Shown here: piece after piece, positions 40,927 to 53,985 of the stretch
How positions within the stretch are numbered: the first letter of the stretch is position 1
Layout of the letters: every line of letters begins with the position of its first letter
NCBI GenBank assembly: GCA_036927565.1
Contig: JAYESD010000011.1
Coordinates: 97,563,178 to 97,627,177, forward strand
Source: Tuctoria greenei
Taxonomy: Eukaryota > Streptophyta > Magnoliopsida > Poales > Poaceae
Direction of reading: 5' to 3'
DNA length: 64,000 nt
Program-made: the position numbers and the translations under genes
Notes under the pieces: generated by a model
Database searches by the model: none
Told to the model about the DNA's origin: nothing
Seen by the model: the letters and a program-made list of their open reading frames with translations, nothing else

Positions 40927-43700
40927 TGTAACACCCTCGTTTTCATGCATCATGCCCTGCATCCATCATTAAATATGTTTAACATTAATCGACATAAAAA
41001 GGAACAATTTTAAAATGAATTTAGAGTAAAACCGCACTTAAGAATTCTAGGAAGTGCGGACTAGTTCGATTTTGGTGCGGACTAGTCCGATTTTTCTCTG
41101 ACCTCGCTCGGACATGTTTGTTTTTGTGTAGACTATTCCGGTTTTTGCCTCTGGACAATTTCGGACTTGTCCGGTCCATTGTGGACTAGTCCGACATCCC
41201 AATTCCTGGAAATTTTGCTAAGTCCCAAGACTTGTTCGTTTTCCCTATGACTAAAATCGGACTTGTCCGATTTCGGTCAAACTTGTCTCATTTTCCTCTG
41301 ACCAAGTTCGAACTTGTCCGATATAGTCCGGACTTGTCCGATATCCCTCTGACTAACTTCGGACTAGTCCGGCCTTCTGCGGACTTGTTCGATAAATCGC
41401 GATTCTGAGTTGATCTTCTGTTCCATTACTAGTTTTTAGGTTTTACCTTAAGTGGGCCTAAGGACATCATGTCTAATTCTTTTTTGAGCCCATGTGGGAC
41501 CCCAAACCGGCCTATATCCATCTTAAACTCGAATTCCATTAAACCCTAGCCTCCACCTTTATATAAAAACCCAACACCCCACCCTTTTACCTCTTCTGCC
41601 TCAATTGAAAGGCCACCAAACCCTAGTTCATGGGAGCCGCCACCAAAGAGGGAGAAGGAGATCCTGAGCAAGAAGAAAAAGAGGAGGAAATGAAAGAGGA
41701 TCAAGATCTCCATCAAGCTTTTGTTCTTCATCAACAATTCACCTTTAAGTTCTTCATCAACCCTAGATCGTCAAGATCCAAGTGTTGCCTCCAAAACTCT
41801 TGATTCATTGGAGTTCTAAACACCTGCTATACCTTCTACTTCCTCTTTCTCACGTGAATTCAACCCCAATTCTCCAAATTCATGTCGATCTAGAAAACCC
41901 TAGTTTGCTGTTTCTGCGAAGGGCGGACTAGTCTGGGCCCCTGCGGACTTGTCCGATTTTGCAATCTGTTTTCTGCCTAATTAATTCTAATTTGGTTCAA
42001 ATCAATTCTAAACCTGTCCAAACTTGTTAAAAGCTATTAGAACTAGTTGGTAAACATTAATAACAACCCATTAACTAGTTTTACTTTGCCTTTGCATTAA
42101 TCATGCATGTCATGTCATATTGAGTAACATATGAGCATCTATTGATTGTAATTTCTGTTTTGTATGTTCATTGCGCAATTTAGACAGATTTGCGCTAGAG
42201 GGTGCCGTGGAGGATCTCCAGCACCAAGAGTTTGAAGGCTTTGACCCAAACCAAGCGCAAGAGCAAGGCAAGTGTCCTTGAACATATTGATCCTGTTTTA
42301 AAAATAAATGTTTTGTTTGCAAAACTGCATGCTTGTGTCAATTTGATGGGAAATCCTATGATAAGAAGTTTACTAGCTTTGTTAAACCACCCTTGTCGCC
42401 TGGAATTCATGGTAGAGAGTCGAGAAAAGTGCTTTCTTACTTTTGGTTCGCTTAATCAATTGGGATGGGAAAACAACTATACCATTTAATTATGCATTAA
42501 AGAGATTATGATTAATACGAACTGGTCAATATGATTTGGTAATGGGTGATCTAAGCAAGCCTGATATGTGGATGGGCTGGATGTTATGGTGGTTTGCTTG
42601 CTTTAGATCTAAGGACCAGTTCATGCGAGAATAAGCCAGGACAACAGTGCCACCATGAGGCCAAGTATGTGTGCGGTGTAAATGATTAATTAGGGTATTG
42701 CTAGTACTACATGGATCATTTGGCGCACCTGGGAAGGGGAGTTGGATTGGGTTTGGATATGGTTGGCGGGACTCCCTAGGATTCGAATGGCACAAGAGGG
42801 GGCCTTTGGTTGAAGATGTGCTCGGCTGGAGACATTGCCACCGGTGAAACCTCAGTGGGTCAGCACATGCTAGTAGTCCCTTTGTAAAGGCTATTTTGTG
42901 ATATCTTGGCCACACACCAACGAAAGTGTGAGATTCCTTAGTCACCGAAAGGTGATGAAATCACAAACACGTGGGTAAAGCGGTACAAACTCTGCAGAGT
43001 CTATTAAAACTATCATGATAGTCGTGCTCCCGGTTAAGAGCACTTGGACAACTTTCATGATTAGAGGGTTATTGGACTGGGATGGTTTGGTACTGGTTAT
43101 GGGATGGTATTATGGTTAATGGTAATGAGAAATCTGGAATTATTGATGATGGTATTGAAATATGGACTGGTATTACGATAACTACATGGTTTATGATGGG
43201 TTTACTTCACATACATAATATATATTGCTTTCCAAATGTTTTAATGTACTTTTCAGTACCTAGCCATTATTATAGTCATCATTTGTATTAGCTACATGTC
43301 ATACTTTCCACACTTATTGAGTACGGCATGTACTCACTCTTGCAATTCCCCCACCAACAGTTGCAGGTCAGATTTGGGAGTATGACGATGATAATGCGGA
43401 GTTCTAGGCCGTGTCTGCCGTCAACTTTGCTTGTGGATTGATTGGAGCTGCGCTACCCTATTGCTTAGTTTGCTTAGTTGCTTAATTAGTTTATTTCCGC
43501 TGCATTAGTTCAAACTTGTCATTAATATTCATTAGAGCTTGTATTCGAGGATATTATGAATTGTGTAATAAAAGTGGTTAATTAATCTTGTTCCGTGGTA
43601 ATTTTTTGTATATCCTTTTGTGATGCACTTGTGTATGTGTGTTGAACATTCTGGGCACACATATACTACACTTGGTTCATTTTTGAAACCGGGTGTCACA
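40927..43700 (+). repeat. 5' LTR of element B
   Basis: 2774 bp, TGTAACACCC...GGGTGTCACA. A block at 41050-41400 is packed with cggactagtccg and cggacttgtccg words. TATA box ttatataaaaacc near 41562. Confidence 0.92.
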
Positions 43701-43703
43701 AAT

Positions 43704-43716
43704 TGGTATCAGAGCC
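43704..43716 (+). other. Primer-binding site of element B
   Basis: tggtatcagagcc, complementary to the 3' end of initiator Met tRNA, four bases after the LTR. Confidence 0.9.
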
Positions 43717-43969
43717 ACAGGTTGACCATAGGACGCAACCTAGATAGAATGGACACTTTAGAGCACATAGGAGCACTCAGGGGTCGATGTGTTTTTGTTC
43801 GTGTGCTGTTTGCTATATATCATTTGCTTGTGTGCTTAACAAAGGATTTTGGGTTGCTTTAGCATTGCCATGTCTACATAGGCTAGTATAGGTAGTTGCT
43901 TAGTTTCATATCTCTTGATGCATATAGTTGGGGACATTTTCTAAATTCTTATCTCTTGCTTTTTTCTAG

Positions 43970-45399
43970 ATGGTGAGGACTCGCAACCAGGGGGATGGCA
44001 ATGATGAGGGGGAGAATAATGGAGCACCTCAGAACAAAAATGGACAAGGACCTGCCCAGAGAGTTATCAACCTTGAGCAGTTATTGGCTACGCGAAACCA
44101 GCTCATGCACACCATGATTCAGACTATGGGACAACTGCAGGCTGGCAACAACAACAGCAATCAGCTGCACATGCCTCCACCGCCACCCCCACCTCCTCAT
44201 AACCGGTTGGGAGAGTTTCTGAGGACTAGGCCACCAACCTTTGCTCAAGCTGTTGACACTATGGACACCAATGATTGGCTCAAGTATGTGGAAATGAAGC
44301 CAGGTATAGTCCAATGTAGCGATCGGGAGAAGGTGCTATTCACATCTCATGAACTTGTTGGAGCAGCTGCCGATTGGTGGGATTCGCTATGCAATGCTCA
44401 AGAGAACCAAGAGAGGATTACTTGGCCTGAATTCAAGGAGAGCTTCCGTTCTCATTACGTGCCAGAAGGTGTTATGATCTTGAAGAGGCAAGAGTTTGAA
44501 AATCTGAGGCAAGGAAGATCAAGTGTGGGTGAATATCTCAATAAATTCACTCAACTCTCAAGATATGCACCTGAGGATGTGATCCGGGACAGCCGGAAGC
44601 AATATTTGTTCATGAGGGGCTTGAACAACGAGATCCAAGTACAATTGCTTAATTGTGATTATGCAAACTTCCAGAAGCTAGTGGACAAAGCAATTGTGGT
44701 GGAGAACAAGGTCCATGAGATGGAGCTAGATAATAAGAGGAAGGCGCCATATCAAGGACAACAACAAGGAAGTAATGTGCGCCCTTGCTTTGCACCATCC
44801 AATGCGCCATATTACAGCTCTTCTGCTCATGCTCAACACCCTAGTTATGCACCGCGCCCAACTCAATTTGTGCAGCAATGCCTTGTCATGCAAGCACCTA
44901 GGCCTCCAATGCCTTTTGCACCTCGTGCCAACTTTCCTGGTGCAAATGTTCATAATTAGGTTCGCCCCAATAATTCCAGTGCAGTTAGGAAGTGCTATAC
45001 ATGTGGAAAAGTAGGACACTTTGCACATCAATGCCCCAAGTCAGGCCTTGGTCAAGGAGGCAATGTGCCAAGACAAAACCCAAGACCCAATGGAGGACAA
45101 CCGCAAAGAATCCATGGACAGCATAATTTTGCTCGTGGCAATGTGAACCATGTCTCGACGGAGGAAGCTCAACTAGCGGATGATGTGGTCATTGGTATGT
45201 TTCTCGCAAACTCCAACCCAACGACTATGTTATTTGATTCTAGAGCACCACATTTATTTATTGCATCGAAATATGTTGCCAAGTGTAGTTTGCTTATCTC
45301 TCATATGACGTTTACTATATTGGTTAAGTTTCCTGGAGGAGAGATGAGGACAAATATAGTATGTCCAAAAGTAAGCCTTAGAATAGGGGGGGGGGGGTA
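43970..45399 (+). pseudogene. Gag and protease of element B
   Basis: Gag starts MVRTRNQGDGNDEGENNG. The capsid core is WLKYVEMKPGIVQCSDREKVLFTSHELVGAAADWWDS and RQGRSSVGEYLNKFTQLSRYAPE. A TAG at 44957-44959 interrupts it just before the zinc knuckle CYTCGKVGHFAHQCP (C-x2-C-x4-H-x4-C). The protease active site reads LFDSRAPHLFI, where D-S-G-A is expected, so the catalytic Gly is changed to Arg. The frame is lost at a run of ten G (45388-45397). Confidence 0.9.
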
Positions 45400-45423
45400 G
45401 ATTTCTTTGCCAACCTCATCGTC

Positions 45424-46960
45424 TTGGATTCTCAAGGACTGGACATTATACTTGGTATGGACTGGTTGAGGAAGCACAATGGAGTCATTGAATGTGCCAC
45501 AAAGACTGTGAAGTTGACCAATGAGGAAGGGATCACCATAGAATTTGAAGCATCTCAACATGCACCGAAGCAATTGGAGCTGAATCACTTGGACAATGCT
45601 GCGATTGAGGAGATTCCAGTGGTGTGTGAATTCTTGGACGTGTTCCCGGACGAGTTGCCAGGTATGTCACCTGATCGAGACATTGAGTTTGTTATTGAAT
45701 TAATACCTGGAACTGCACCAATAGCTAAGAGGCCATATAGGATGCCTCCTAAGGAATTAGCAGAGCTCAAGAAACAAATTCAGGAGCAACTAGAGACGGG
45801 TTTTATTCGCCCAAGATCTTCACCTTGGTGAGCACCCGTGCTGTTTGTGAACAAGAAGGATGGATCCCAAAGGATGTGTGTGGATTACCGAGCCCTTAAC
45901 AAAGTTACAGTCAAGAACAAGTACACCTTTCCACGTATAGAAGACTTGTTTGATCAGATGAAGGGTGCTTGTGTTTTCTCCAAGATTGATTTGAGGTCGA
46001 GATACTTTCAAATATAGATTAGACCCTCGGACATACCCAAAACAGTTTTTCGGACAAGGTATGGATCTTATGAGTACACCGTGATGTCCTTTGGATTGAC
46101 GAATGCACCTGCATACTTTATGTACCTCATGGATAAGGTCTTCATGGAGTACTTGAATAAGTTCGTCGTGGTGTTTATTGATGATATCATGATCTACTCA
46201 AAGGATGAGAAGGAGCATGAGGAACTCTTGAGGCTTACGTTGTAGAGATTGAGGGAGCATCAATTGTATGCCACGTTCAACAAGTGTCAGTTTTGGTTGA
46301 GGGAGGTGTCATTTTTGGGTCATATCATCTCGAGAGGAGGAGTATCGGTTGACCCAGGAAAAGTGAGGGTCGTGCTGAAATGGGAACCCCCGCAAAATGT
46401 AAAGGAGATCCAGAGTTTTCTTGGGATGACTGGATATTACCGTAGATTCATCAAGGACTTTTCCGAGATAGCCAAGCCCATGACCGAGTTGTTGATGAAG
46501 GGGGAAACTTTTCGATGGACTCAAGCGTGTCAAGAAAGCTTCGAGGAGTTGAAGAAGAGGTTAACCACAACCCTAGTCTTAATATTGCCGGATGTGAGCG
46601 AAAGTTTTGATATTTATTGCGACGCATCAAGACAAGGACTTGGATGTGTGCTCATGCAGGAAGGCCAAGTGGTTGCCTATGCATCAAGGCAATTGAAGAA
46701 ACATGAGTAGAATTACCCAACACATGATTTGGAACTTGCAGCCGTGGTACACACATTGAAAATTTGGAGACACTACATTCTTGGTCACATATGTGATATT
46801 TACAAGGATCAGAAGGGTCTTAAGCATATTTTCACACAAACGGATCTGAATTTGAGGCAACGAAGATGGTTGGATCTCATCAAAGATTATGATGTGGGAA
46901 TCAATTACCACCCAGGAAAGGCTAATGTAGTGGCTGATGTCTTGAGTCGAAAAGGAGTAA
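45424..46960 (+). pseudogene. Reverse transcriptase and RNase H of element B
   Basis: Protease tail (DIILGMDWLRKHNGVIEC), then FPDELPGMSPDRDIEFVIELIPGTAPIAKRPYRM, CVDYRALNKVTVKNKY, FSKIDLRSRYFQI, VMSFGLTNAPAYFMYLM and the catalytic VVFIDDIMIYSK. RNase H: FDIYCDASRQGLGCVLMQ, YPTHDLELAAVVHTLKIWRHY, ALSR-like tail VVADVLSRKG. Stops at 45829 (TGA), 46016 (TAG), 46243 (TAG) and 46708 (TAG), all in frame. The active-site Asp pair is intact. Confidence 0.92.
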
Positions 46961-48585
46961 GTAATCAGCTCACGGTTCGAGAGCTGCCATCCGAATTATG
47001 TAAAGAATTTGAACGGTTGAAACTCGGATTTGTGAATGAGATGGGAATAATGGAGTTAAACCCAACATTGGAGCAAGAAATTCGAGAAGGTCAGACCAAG
47101 GACAAGGAAATTCAAGAAATTAGAGAAAGGACCCAAGAGGAGAGAGAATTCATATTTGATGAGGACGAACATGGTACTCTATGGCTCGGAAAAAGGATTG
47201 CCGTGCCTAATGTGAAGAATATTCAGGAGACAATATTAAAAGAGGCACACGACTCGCCATACTCAATTCACCCCGGTTGTACAAAGATGTACAAGGACTC
47301 GAAGACTTGTTTTTGGTGGGCTAGCGTGAAATAGGACATAGCTGAATACGTAGCATTGTGTGATGTGCGCCAACGGGTGAAGGCGGAACATCAAAGTCCA
47401 TCTGGATTATTGCAGCCATTGAAGATTCCGGAATGGAAGTGGGAAGAAATCAACATGGATTTTATAGTTGGATTGCCACGTTCCCAGTCCGATTACAATT
47501 CAATATGGGTTACTGTGGATCGGTTAACCAAGTCAGCTCACTTCATCCCTGTTAAGACCAAGTATACTGCAATACAACTGGCAGACCTATATATGCAGCA
47601 TATTGTGTGCCAACATGGAGTTGCAAGGAAGATAGTGTCGGACAGAGGTTCCCAATTTACCTCTAGGTTCTGGGAGAAATTGCATGAAGCATTGGGAACA
47701 AGGTTGAATTTTTGTTCGACATATCACCCTCAAACAGATGGACAAACCGAGAGGACCAATCAACTTTTGGAGGATATGTTAAGAGCTTGCACTTTAAAGC
47801 ATGATAAAAGTTGGGACAAGAGCTTGCCATATGCAGAATTTTCATACAACAATAGTTACCAAGCAAGTTTGAAGATGTCACCATACGAAACACTATATGG
47901 AAGGAAGTGTAGGACGACCTTTTTTAAAAGTGAGGCAGAGTATAATCAAGTATTTGGACCCGGTGTGTTGCAAGAAGCTAAGAAACAAGTTCAGATTATT
48001 CGGGAAAACTTGAGGGCTGCCTAGTCAAGGCAAAAAGGCTGTGCGGACAATAGGAGAAGAAAACTAGCCTTTGAAGTGGGAGACTTCGTATATGTCAAGG
48101 TGTCACCAATGAGAGGTCATAAGAGGTTTAACATAAGAGGCAAGGTAGCACGTCGCTATATTAGACCGTTCAAGATTTTGGACAAATGAGGAGAGGTCGC
48201 ATATAAACTGAAGATGCTAACTCATCATTCATATGTACATGATGTGTTTCATGTTTGCCAGCTCAATAAGTGTTTAAGGGTACCGGAAGAACAAGTTCCA
48301 ATGGAAGAATTGGAACTAGAGGCATATTGGACTTATACCGAGCAACCGGTCAAAATATTGGAAACCAAGGAGAGAGTCACAAGGAACAAGGTGATTCGAT
48401 GGTGTAAAGTTCAATGGAAGCATCACACAGAAAAAGAAGCAACATTGGAGCTGGAAGATGACCTTAAGAAGGAATTTCCCTATCTCTTCTCTTCCGCGTC
48501 GAATCTCGAGGGCGAGATTCATTTTAAGGGGGATAGGTTTGTAACACCCTCATTTTCATGCATCATGCCCTGCATACATCATTAA
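46961..48585 (+). pseudogene. Integrase with chromodomain-like C-terminus, element B
   Basis: Finger HDSPYSIHPGCTKMYKD then C-x2-C-like text with CDVRQRVK (one Cys changed). Core D in INMDFIVGLP, D in VSDRGSQFTS, E in YHPQTDGQTERTNQ. The GPY/F-type region (VSPMRGHKRFNIRGKVARRY) leads to a chromodomain-like part at 48346-48495 (PVKILETKERVTRNKVIRWCKVQWKHHTEKEATLELED...FPYLF). Chromodomains of this class guide insertion to heterochromatin. Stops at 47332 (TAG), 48022 (TAG) and 48187 (TGA). Confidence 0.9.
48526..48538 (+). other. Polypurine tract of element B
   Basis: taagggggatagg directly before the 3' LTR. Confidence 0.7.
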
Positions 48586-51272
48586 ATATGTTTAACATTA
48601 ATCCACATAAAAAGGAACAAGTTTAAAAATGAATTTAGAGTAAAATCACACTTAAGAATTCTGGGAAGTGCGAACTAGTCCGATTTTGGTGCGGACTAGT
48701 CCGATTTCTCTCTGACCTTGCTCGGGCATGTCCGTTTTCTTGCGGACTATTCCGGTTTTTGCCTCTGGACAGTTTCGGACTTGTTTGGTCCATTGCAGAC
48801 TAGTCCGACATCCCGATTCCTCAAAATTTTTTTGAGTTCCTGGACTTGTCCGTTTTCCCTATGAATAAAATCGGACTTGTCCGTTTTTGCCCAGACTTGT
48901 CTGATTTCCTCTGACCAAATTCGGACTTGTACGATATAGTCCGGACTTGTCCAATATCTCTCTGATTAACTTCGGACTAGTCCGGCCTTCTGCGAACTTG
49001 TTCGGTAAATCGCGATTCCGAGTTGATCTTCTGTTCCACGACTTGTTTTTGGGTTTTACCTTAAGTGGGCCTAAGGACATCGTTTCTAACTCTTTTTGGA
49101 GCCCATGTGGGACCCCAAACCGGCCTATACCCATCTTAAACTTGAATTCCATCAAACCCTAGCCTCCACCTCTATATAAACAACCCAACACTCCACCCTT
49201 TTACCTCTTTTGCCTCAATTGAAAGACCACCAAACCCTAGTTCATGGGAGCTACCACCAAGGAGGGAGAAGGATATCTCGAGCAAGAAGAAGAAGAGGAG
49301 GAAACGAAAGAGGATCAAGATCTCCATCAAGCTTTCGTTCTTCATCAACAATGCACCTTCAAGTTCTTCGTCAACCCTAGATCGTCAAGATCCAAGTGTT
49401 GCCTCCAAAACTATTGATTCATTGGAGTTCCAAACACCTGGTATACCTTCTACTTCCTCTTTCTCACGTGAATTCAACCCCAATTCTCAAAATTCACGTC
49501 GATATAGAAAACTCTAGTTTGCTGTTCCTACGAAGGGCGGACTAGTCTGGGCCCCTGCGGACTTGTCCAATTTTGCAATATGTTTTCTTCCTAATTAATT
49601 CTAATTTGGTTCAAATCAATTCTAAACCTATCCAAACTTGTTAAGAGCTATAAGAACTAGTTAGTAAACATTAATAACAACTCATTAACTAGTTTTACTT
49701 CGCCTTTGCATTAATCATGCATGTCATGTCATATTGAGTAACATATGAGCATCTATTGATTGTAATTCCTGTCTTATATGTTCGTTGCGAGGTTTAGACG
49801 GATTTGTGATAGAGGGTGCTGTAGAGGATCTCTAGCACCAAGAGTTTGAAGATTTTGACCCAAACCAAGCCCAAGGGCAAGGCAAGTGTCCTTGAGCATA
49901 TTGATCTTGTTTTAAAAATAAATGTTTTGTTTGCAAAACTGCATGCTTGTGTCAATTTGATGGGAAATCCTATGATAGGAAGTTTACTAGCTTTGTTAAA
50001 CCACCCTTGTCACCTGTAATTCATGGTAGAGAGTCGGGAGGGGCTTTTTACTTTTTGCTTCGCTTAATCATTGGAATGGGAAAATAAATATACTATTTAA
50101 TTATGCATTAATGAGATTATGATTAATACGAACTGGTCAATAGGATTTGGTAATGGGTGATCTAAGCAAGTCTGGTATGTGAATGGGTTGGATGTTATGG
50201 TGGTTTGCTTGCTTTAGATGTAAGGACCGGTTCATGCGAGAATAAGCCAGGACAACAGTGCCACCACGAGGCCAAGTATGGGTGCAACATAGCTGATTAA
50301 TTAGGGTATTGCTAGTACTGCATGGATCATTTGGCGCACCGGGGAAGGGGAGTCGGATTGGGTTTGGATATGGTTGGTGGGACTCCCTGGGATCCGAATG
50401 GCACAAGAGGGGGCCACGGGTTGAAGATGTGCTCAGCTGGAGACATCGCCACCGGTGAAACCTCAGTGAGTCCACACATGCTAGTGTGAGACGGCATAAT
50501 TGAGATTCCCTAGTCACCGAAAGGTGATGAAATCACAAACACGTGGGTAAAGCGGTACAAACTCTGCAAAGTCTATTAAAACTATCATGATAGTCGTGCT
50601 CCCGGTTAAGATCACCTGGACAACTTCCATGATTAGAGGGTTATTGGACTGGGATGGTTTGGTACTGGTTATGGGATGGTATTATGGTTAATGGTAATGA
50701 GAATTCTGGAATTATTGATGATGGTATTGAAATATGGACTGGTATTACGATAACTATATGGTTTATGATGGGTTTAGTTCACATACATAATATAAATTGC
50801 TTTCCAAATGTTTTAATGTACTTTTTAGTACCTAGCCATTATTATATTCATCATTTGTATCAGCTACATGTCATACTTTCCACACTTGTTGAGTACGACA
50901 TGTACTCACTCTTGCAATTCCCCCACCAACAGTTGCAGGTCAGATATGGGAGTATAACGATGATAATGCGGAGTTCTAGGCCGTGTCTGCCGTTAGCTTT
51001 GCCTGTGGATTGATTGGAGCTGCGCTACCCTATTGCTTAGTTTGCTTAGTTGCTTAATTAGTTTATTTCCGCTGCATTAGTTCAAACTTGTCATTAATAT
51101 TCATTAGAGCTTGTATTCAAGGATATTATGAATTGTGTAATAAAAGTAGTTAATTAATCTTGTTCTGTGGTAATTTTTTGTATATCCATTTGTGATGCAC
51201 TTGTGTATGTGTGTTGAACATCCTTGGCACACATATACTGCACTTGGTTAATTTTTGGAACCGGGTGTCACA
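48540..51272 (+). repeat. 3' LTR of element B
   Basis: 2733 bp. Differs from the 5' LTR mostly by transitions and by a ~40-bp deletion near 50485. Same palindrome block at 48660-49020. TATA text ctatataaacaaccc near 49172. Confidence 0.92.
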
Positions 51273-51640
51273 ACACCCTTGAATGCAACCGAGTTATCAC
51301 TTTTTCTAGAGATGGTCACACCCTCATTAGTGAATAAATAGTTATAACCTTTGTCACATAGTTGAGATATGGAAAAAAGGTTATAATCAAAGGAGTCAAC
51401 ATGTAAAACATGAGAAAGAGTATGTTGTGGTGAAATTGCAATTTTACCAGTACCAAGCACCCTTCCTTGACTATTATCACCAAAATAAATGCCTTCGCTT
51501 GGGTCTTTATTTTCTTGATATTCCACGAACATTCTTCTTTCTCCGGTCATGTGATTGGTGCATCCACTATCTGGCACCCATTTTGCTCCACCGGATGAAT
51601 AGGCCTACAAAACCAGATTATGTCTTGGTTTTAGGTACTC
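51273..51640 (-). pseudogene. Protease region of element A
   Basis: PDSGCTNHMTGERRMF (active-site DSG intact), GIYFGDNSQGRVLGTGKIAI, LSHVLHVDSFDYNLFSISQLCDKGYN, typical Copia protease-to-pre-integrase text. Cut at 51273 by element B; continues at 40926. Confidence 0.88.
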
Positions 51641-53985
51641 AAGCTTGCTTTGGTCCTTTGAGGTTAGTCACAAGTGATTTGGGCACCCACACACGAGACT
51701 TGATGTTCTCATGGCGTGCCCCAACATATTTCGCATGAACTTTTCCATAAGCATTTTTCGTAAGTACATATGAAGCATCAAAGGTTCTAAATAATACTTG
51801 TTGTTCATATGAGTTTACAATGTTCATTTTATCAAAGTTACTATGTTTTCCAACTTGAGAAGAAGTTCCTTTGATAAAAGCAATGCGATCCTTGTTATTC
51901 TTGTTGCTTCTAGCATTTTGCTTTTCACCATAAGAATACCCAAAGCCATATTTAACATTTGGAGGTCTTGTGACCAAGTAAATACTTGAATTTCTCCTTG
52001 TCAAATATGCCACTTTGGGAGGGATGCTTTTCTTTTGTCAATTTGGAATTTTCTTCCAAGATGATATCATTTTTAGCACAGGTGCAAGTAAAAACAGTTT
52101 CAGACTTGATGTGCTGAGAAGATGTGCTTGAAAAGGATGAAGACCCACTTTGCTTGAGTGACTCAACCCGTGTTTCAAGGATCTTGTTAACTTTGGTTAA
52201 GTTAGCAAGTTCTTCCTCGATGGACACATTTGAGTCTTTTAACTTCAAACAAGCTTCCTTGCTTGAAGCTAACTCAAGTTCTAGTGATTCACTTTGCTTC
52301 TTTTAAAGTTCAAGGAGCTTTTTAATCTGAAGATATTTCTCCTTTTGGAGAATGATCATATCTTCTTGGCGATTGACTAGCTACTCCTTATCAACAATCT
52401 TATCCATTAAAAATTTCATTTTAGAAGACGTTTGTCTATCTAAACCACTAAGCATGTTTTCTTCATCATTATAATCATCAATATCACTATCAGAATAAAG
52501 TGAGGAGGAAGGCTTAGTTGTGACCTTCCTTTTTTCCTTCCTTGGCCATTAGACACATGTTGTCGGTGTCCTTCCATGCGCCCATGGTTGGGAAGAGGGT
52601 GGATTTCTTGGTAGGCTTCTTGATGGCTATGGTGGCCATTTCCTCTTCTTCTTCTGATGAGGACTCATCATTGGAGTCCCACTCCTTCCTTAGATGCGCT
52701 TGGCCGTATTGCTTCTTCTTCTTGAACATTTTCTTTGGTTGAGTCTTGTAGTCTTTACTCTTCTTATTGGTATCTTCATTTGGGCAATCGACTATGAAGT
52801 GGTCATATTCTCCGCAATTGTAGCATGCTCGTCTCATCTTGGGTCTTTGTTTGTCCCTTTGTCTTCCTTCATTTGAGCTATTACCCTTTCTTCTTCTCAT
52901 CATCTTCTTGAACTTTTTCATAACCAAGATCATGTCTTCATCATTGACATCACTGCTATCATCATCACTGTTATCTTCTTCAATAGCTTCTCAAGCTTCT
53001 TTTGATGCGGGCCTACAAGTTGACTTCAAAGCAACTCCTTTCTTCTTTGCCGAGGTAAGGTCGACAATTTCCTTAACGTGCTTGGCTTGCTTCTCCATCA
53101 TTTCAAAGTTGATAATCTTGCCAAGAAGTTCGTCCGGGGTCATTTTCCGATACCCGGTGCTTTCTCTAATAATAGAGCAAAGAGTCATGTTGCGAGGTAT
53201 GAATGCTCTAAGAATGAACTTCACAACCTCATGATCATTCCACTTCTTGCTGCCATAAGCTCGGACTTTGTTGATAAGATTCTTGAGTCTATTGTATATG
53301 TCTTGAGGAGATTCACCATCTTCTATAGCGAATCTTCCCAATTCAGCTTTGATCATCTCTATCTTTGCTTCGCGTACATGATAGTCACCTTCATGTGCAG
53401 TTTGTAGAGTGTCCCATATCTCTTTGGCAATTTCTAGTCCATCCACCTTGGTGAACTTGTCTCGGCTCAATGATGAAGTGATCACAGCTGTAGCTTGAGC
53501 ATTCTGATGAATTGCTTGTTCTTGACTTGGTTTCAACTCTTCATCATTGTCTGGAATATCTATCCCTGTACAAATTATATGCCACAGACTTGGGTAAAAG
53601 GTGCACTTTCATATTTTGTCTCCACATTGAATAGTCATTTCCATCAAAGTAAGGTGCTTTTCCTAAAGGAATTGATAAGTAATGACTATTATTAGAGTTT
53701 AAACATTCATAGTCAAAAGGATATTGGGAGTAGTTTGTGTGACTACCCCCCTTCTTCTTTTCATCGTCGATCTTTTTCTTCCCTTTTGGGGAGAGTGCCT
53801 TCTTCCGTAGAAGAGCCTTGAGTTCAAACATCTCCTCATCATCATACTCACAGTCTTGAATGGCATCGAGGAGCTTTTCTAGCTTTTGGTTTCTTTCCTC
53901 ATCACCCTTTTTGTTGTTGAGGCCCTTGTGTACATCCTTGATGTCAAACATGGTCTCTTCAAGCGGTGAGTCCCTTTTAAAGAGT
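51641..53985 (-). pseudogene. Gag of element A
   Basis: Large gag as in Sireviruses. N-terminal stretch with EDDEEMFELKALLRKKALSPKGKKK, then the capsid core (YFDGNDYSMWRQNMKVHLL; DGLEIAKEIWDTLQTAHEGDYHVREAKIEMIKAELGRF; VVKFILRAFIPR). A zinc knuckle CYNCGEYDHFIVDCP follows (52514-52933), then a coiled coil (SIEEELANLTKVNKILETRVESLK) and a tail with NVKYGFGYSYGEK before protease. Frame breaks near 53540, 52990, 52513 and 52010. The N-terminal open frame extends into the LTR, so the exact start is uncertain. Confidence 0.82.

Larger units (their letters stand above)
40927..51272 (+). mobile_element. Tekay-like chromovirus, element B
   Basis: 10,346 bp Ty3/Gypsy element inserted in the protease-integrase region of element A, with a perfect target duplication acacc (40922-40926 and 51273-51277). 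Two LTRs of about 2.75 kb, tRNA-Met primer site, gag, protease, reverse transcriptase, RNase H, integrase and a C-terminal chromodomain-like region. The pol frame 45424-48585 is one frame with several nonsense changes and no frameshift, so decay is recent in form but complete. Confidence 0.93.

Noticed and set aside
42526..42945. 139-codon minus-strand frame in LTR B, also present in the 3' LTR (50137-50517).
   Set aside because: The frame is not kept over its length in the two LTRs (different start and an internal deletion), with no family resemblance; more likely chance in a GC-richer part of the LTR.
43082..43291. Plus-strand frame in LTR B, repeated at 50654-51013.
   Set aside because: Low-complexity, TGG/ATG-rich LTR text; differing lengths in the two LTRs argue against coding.
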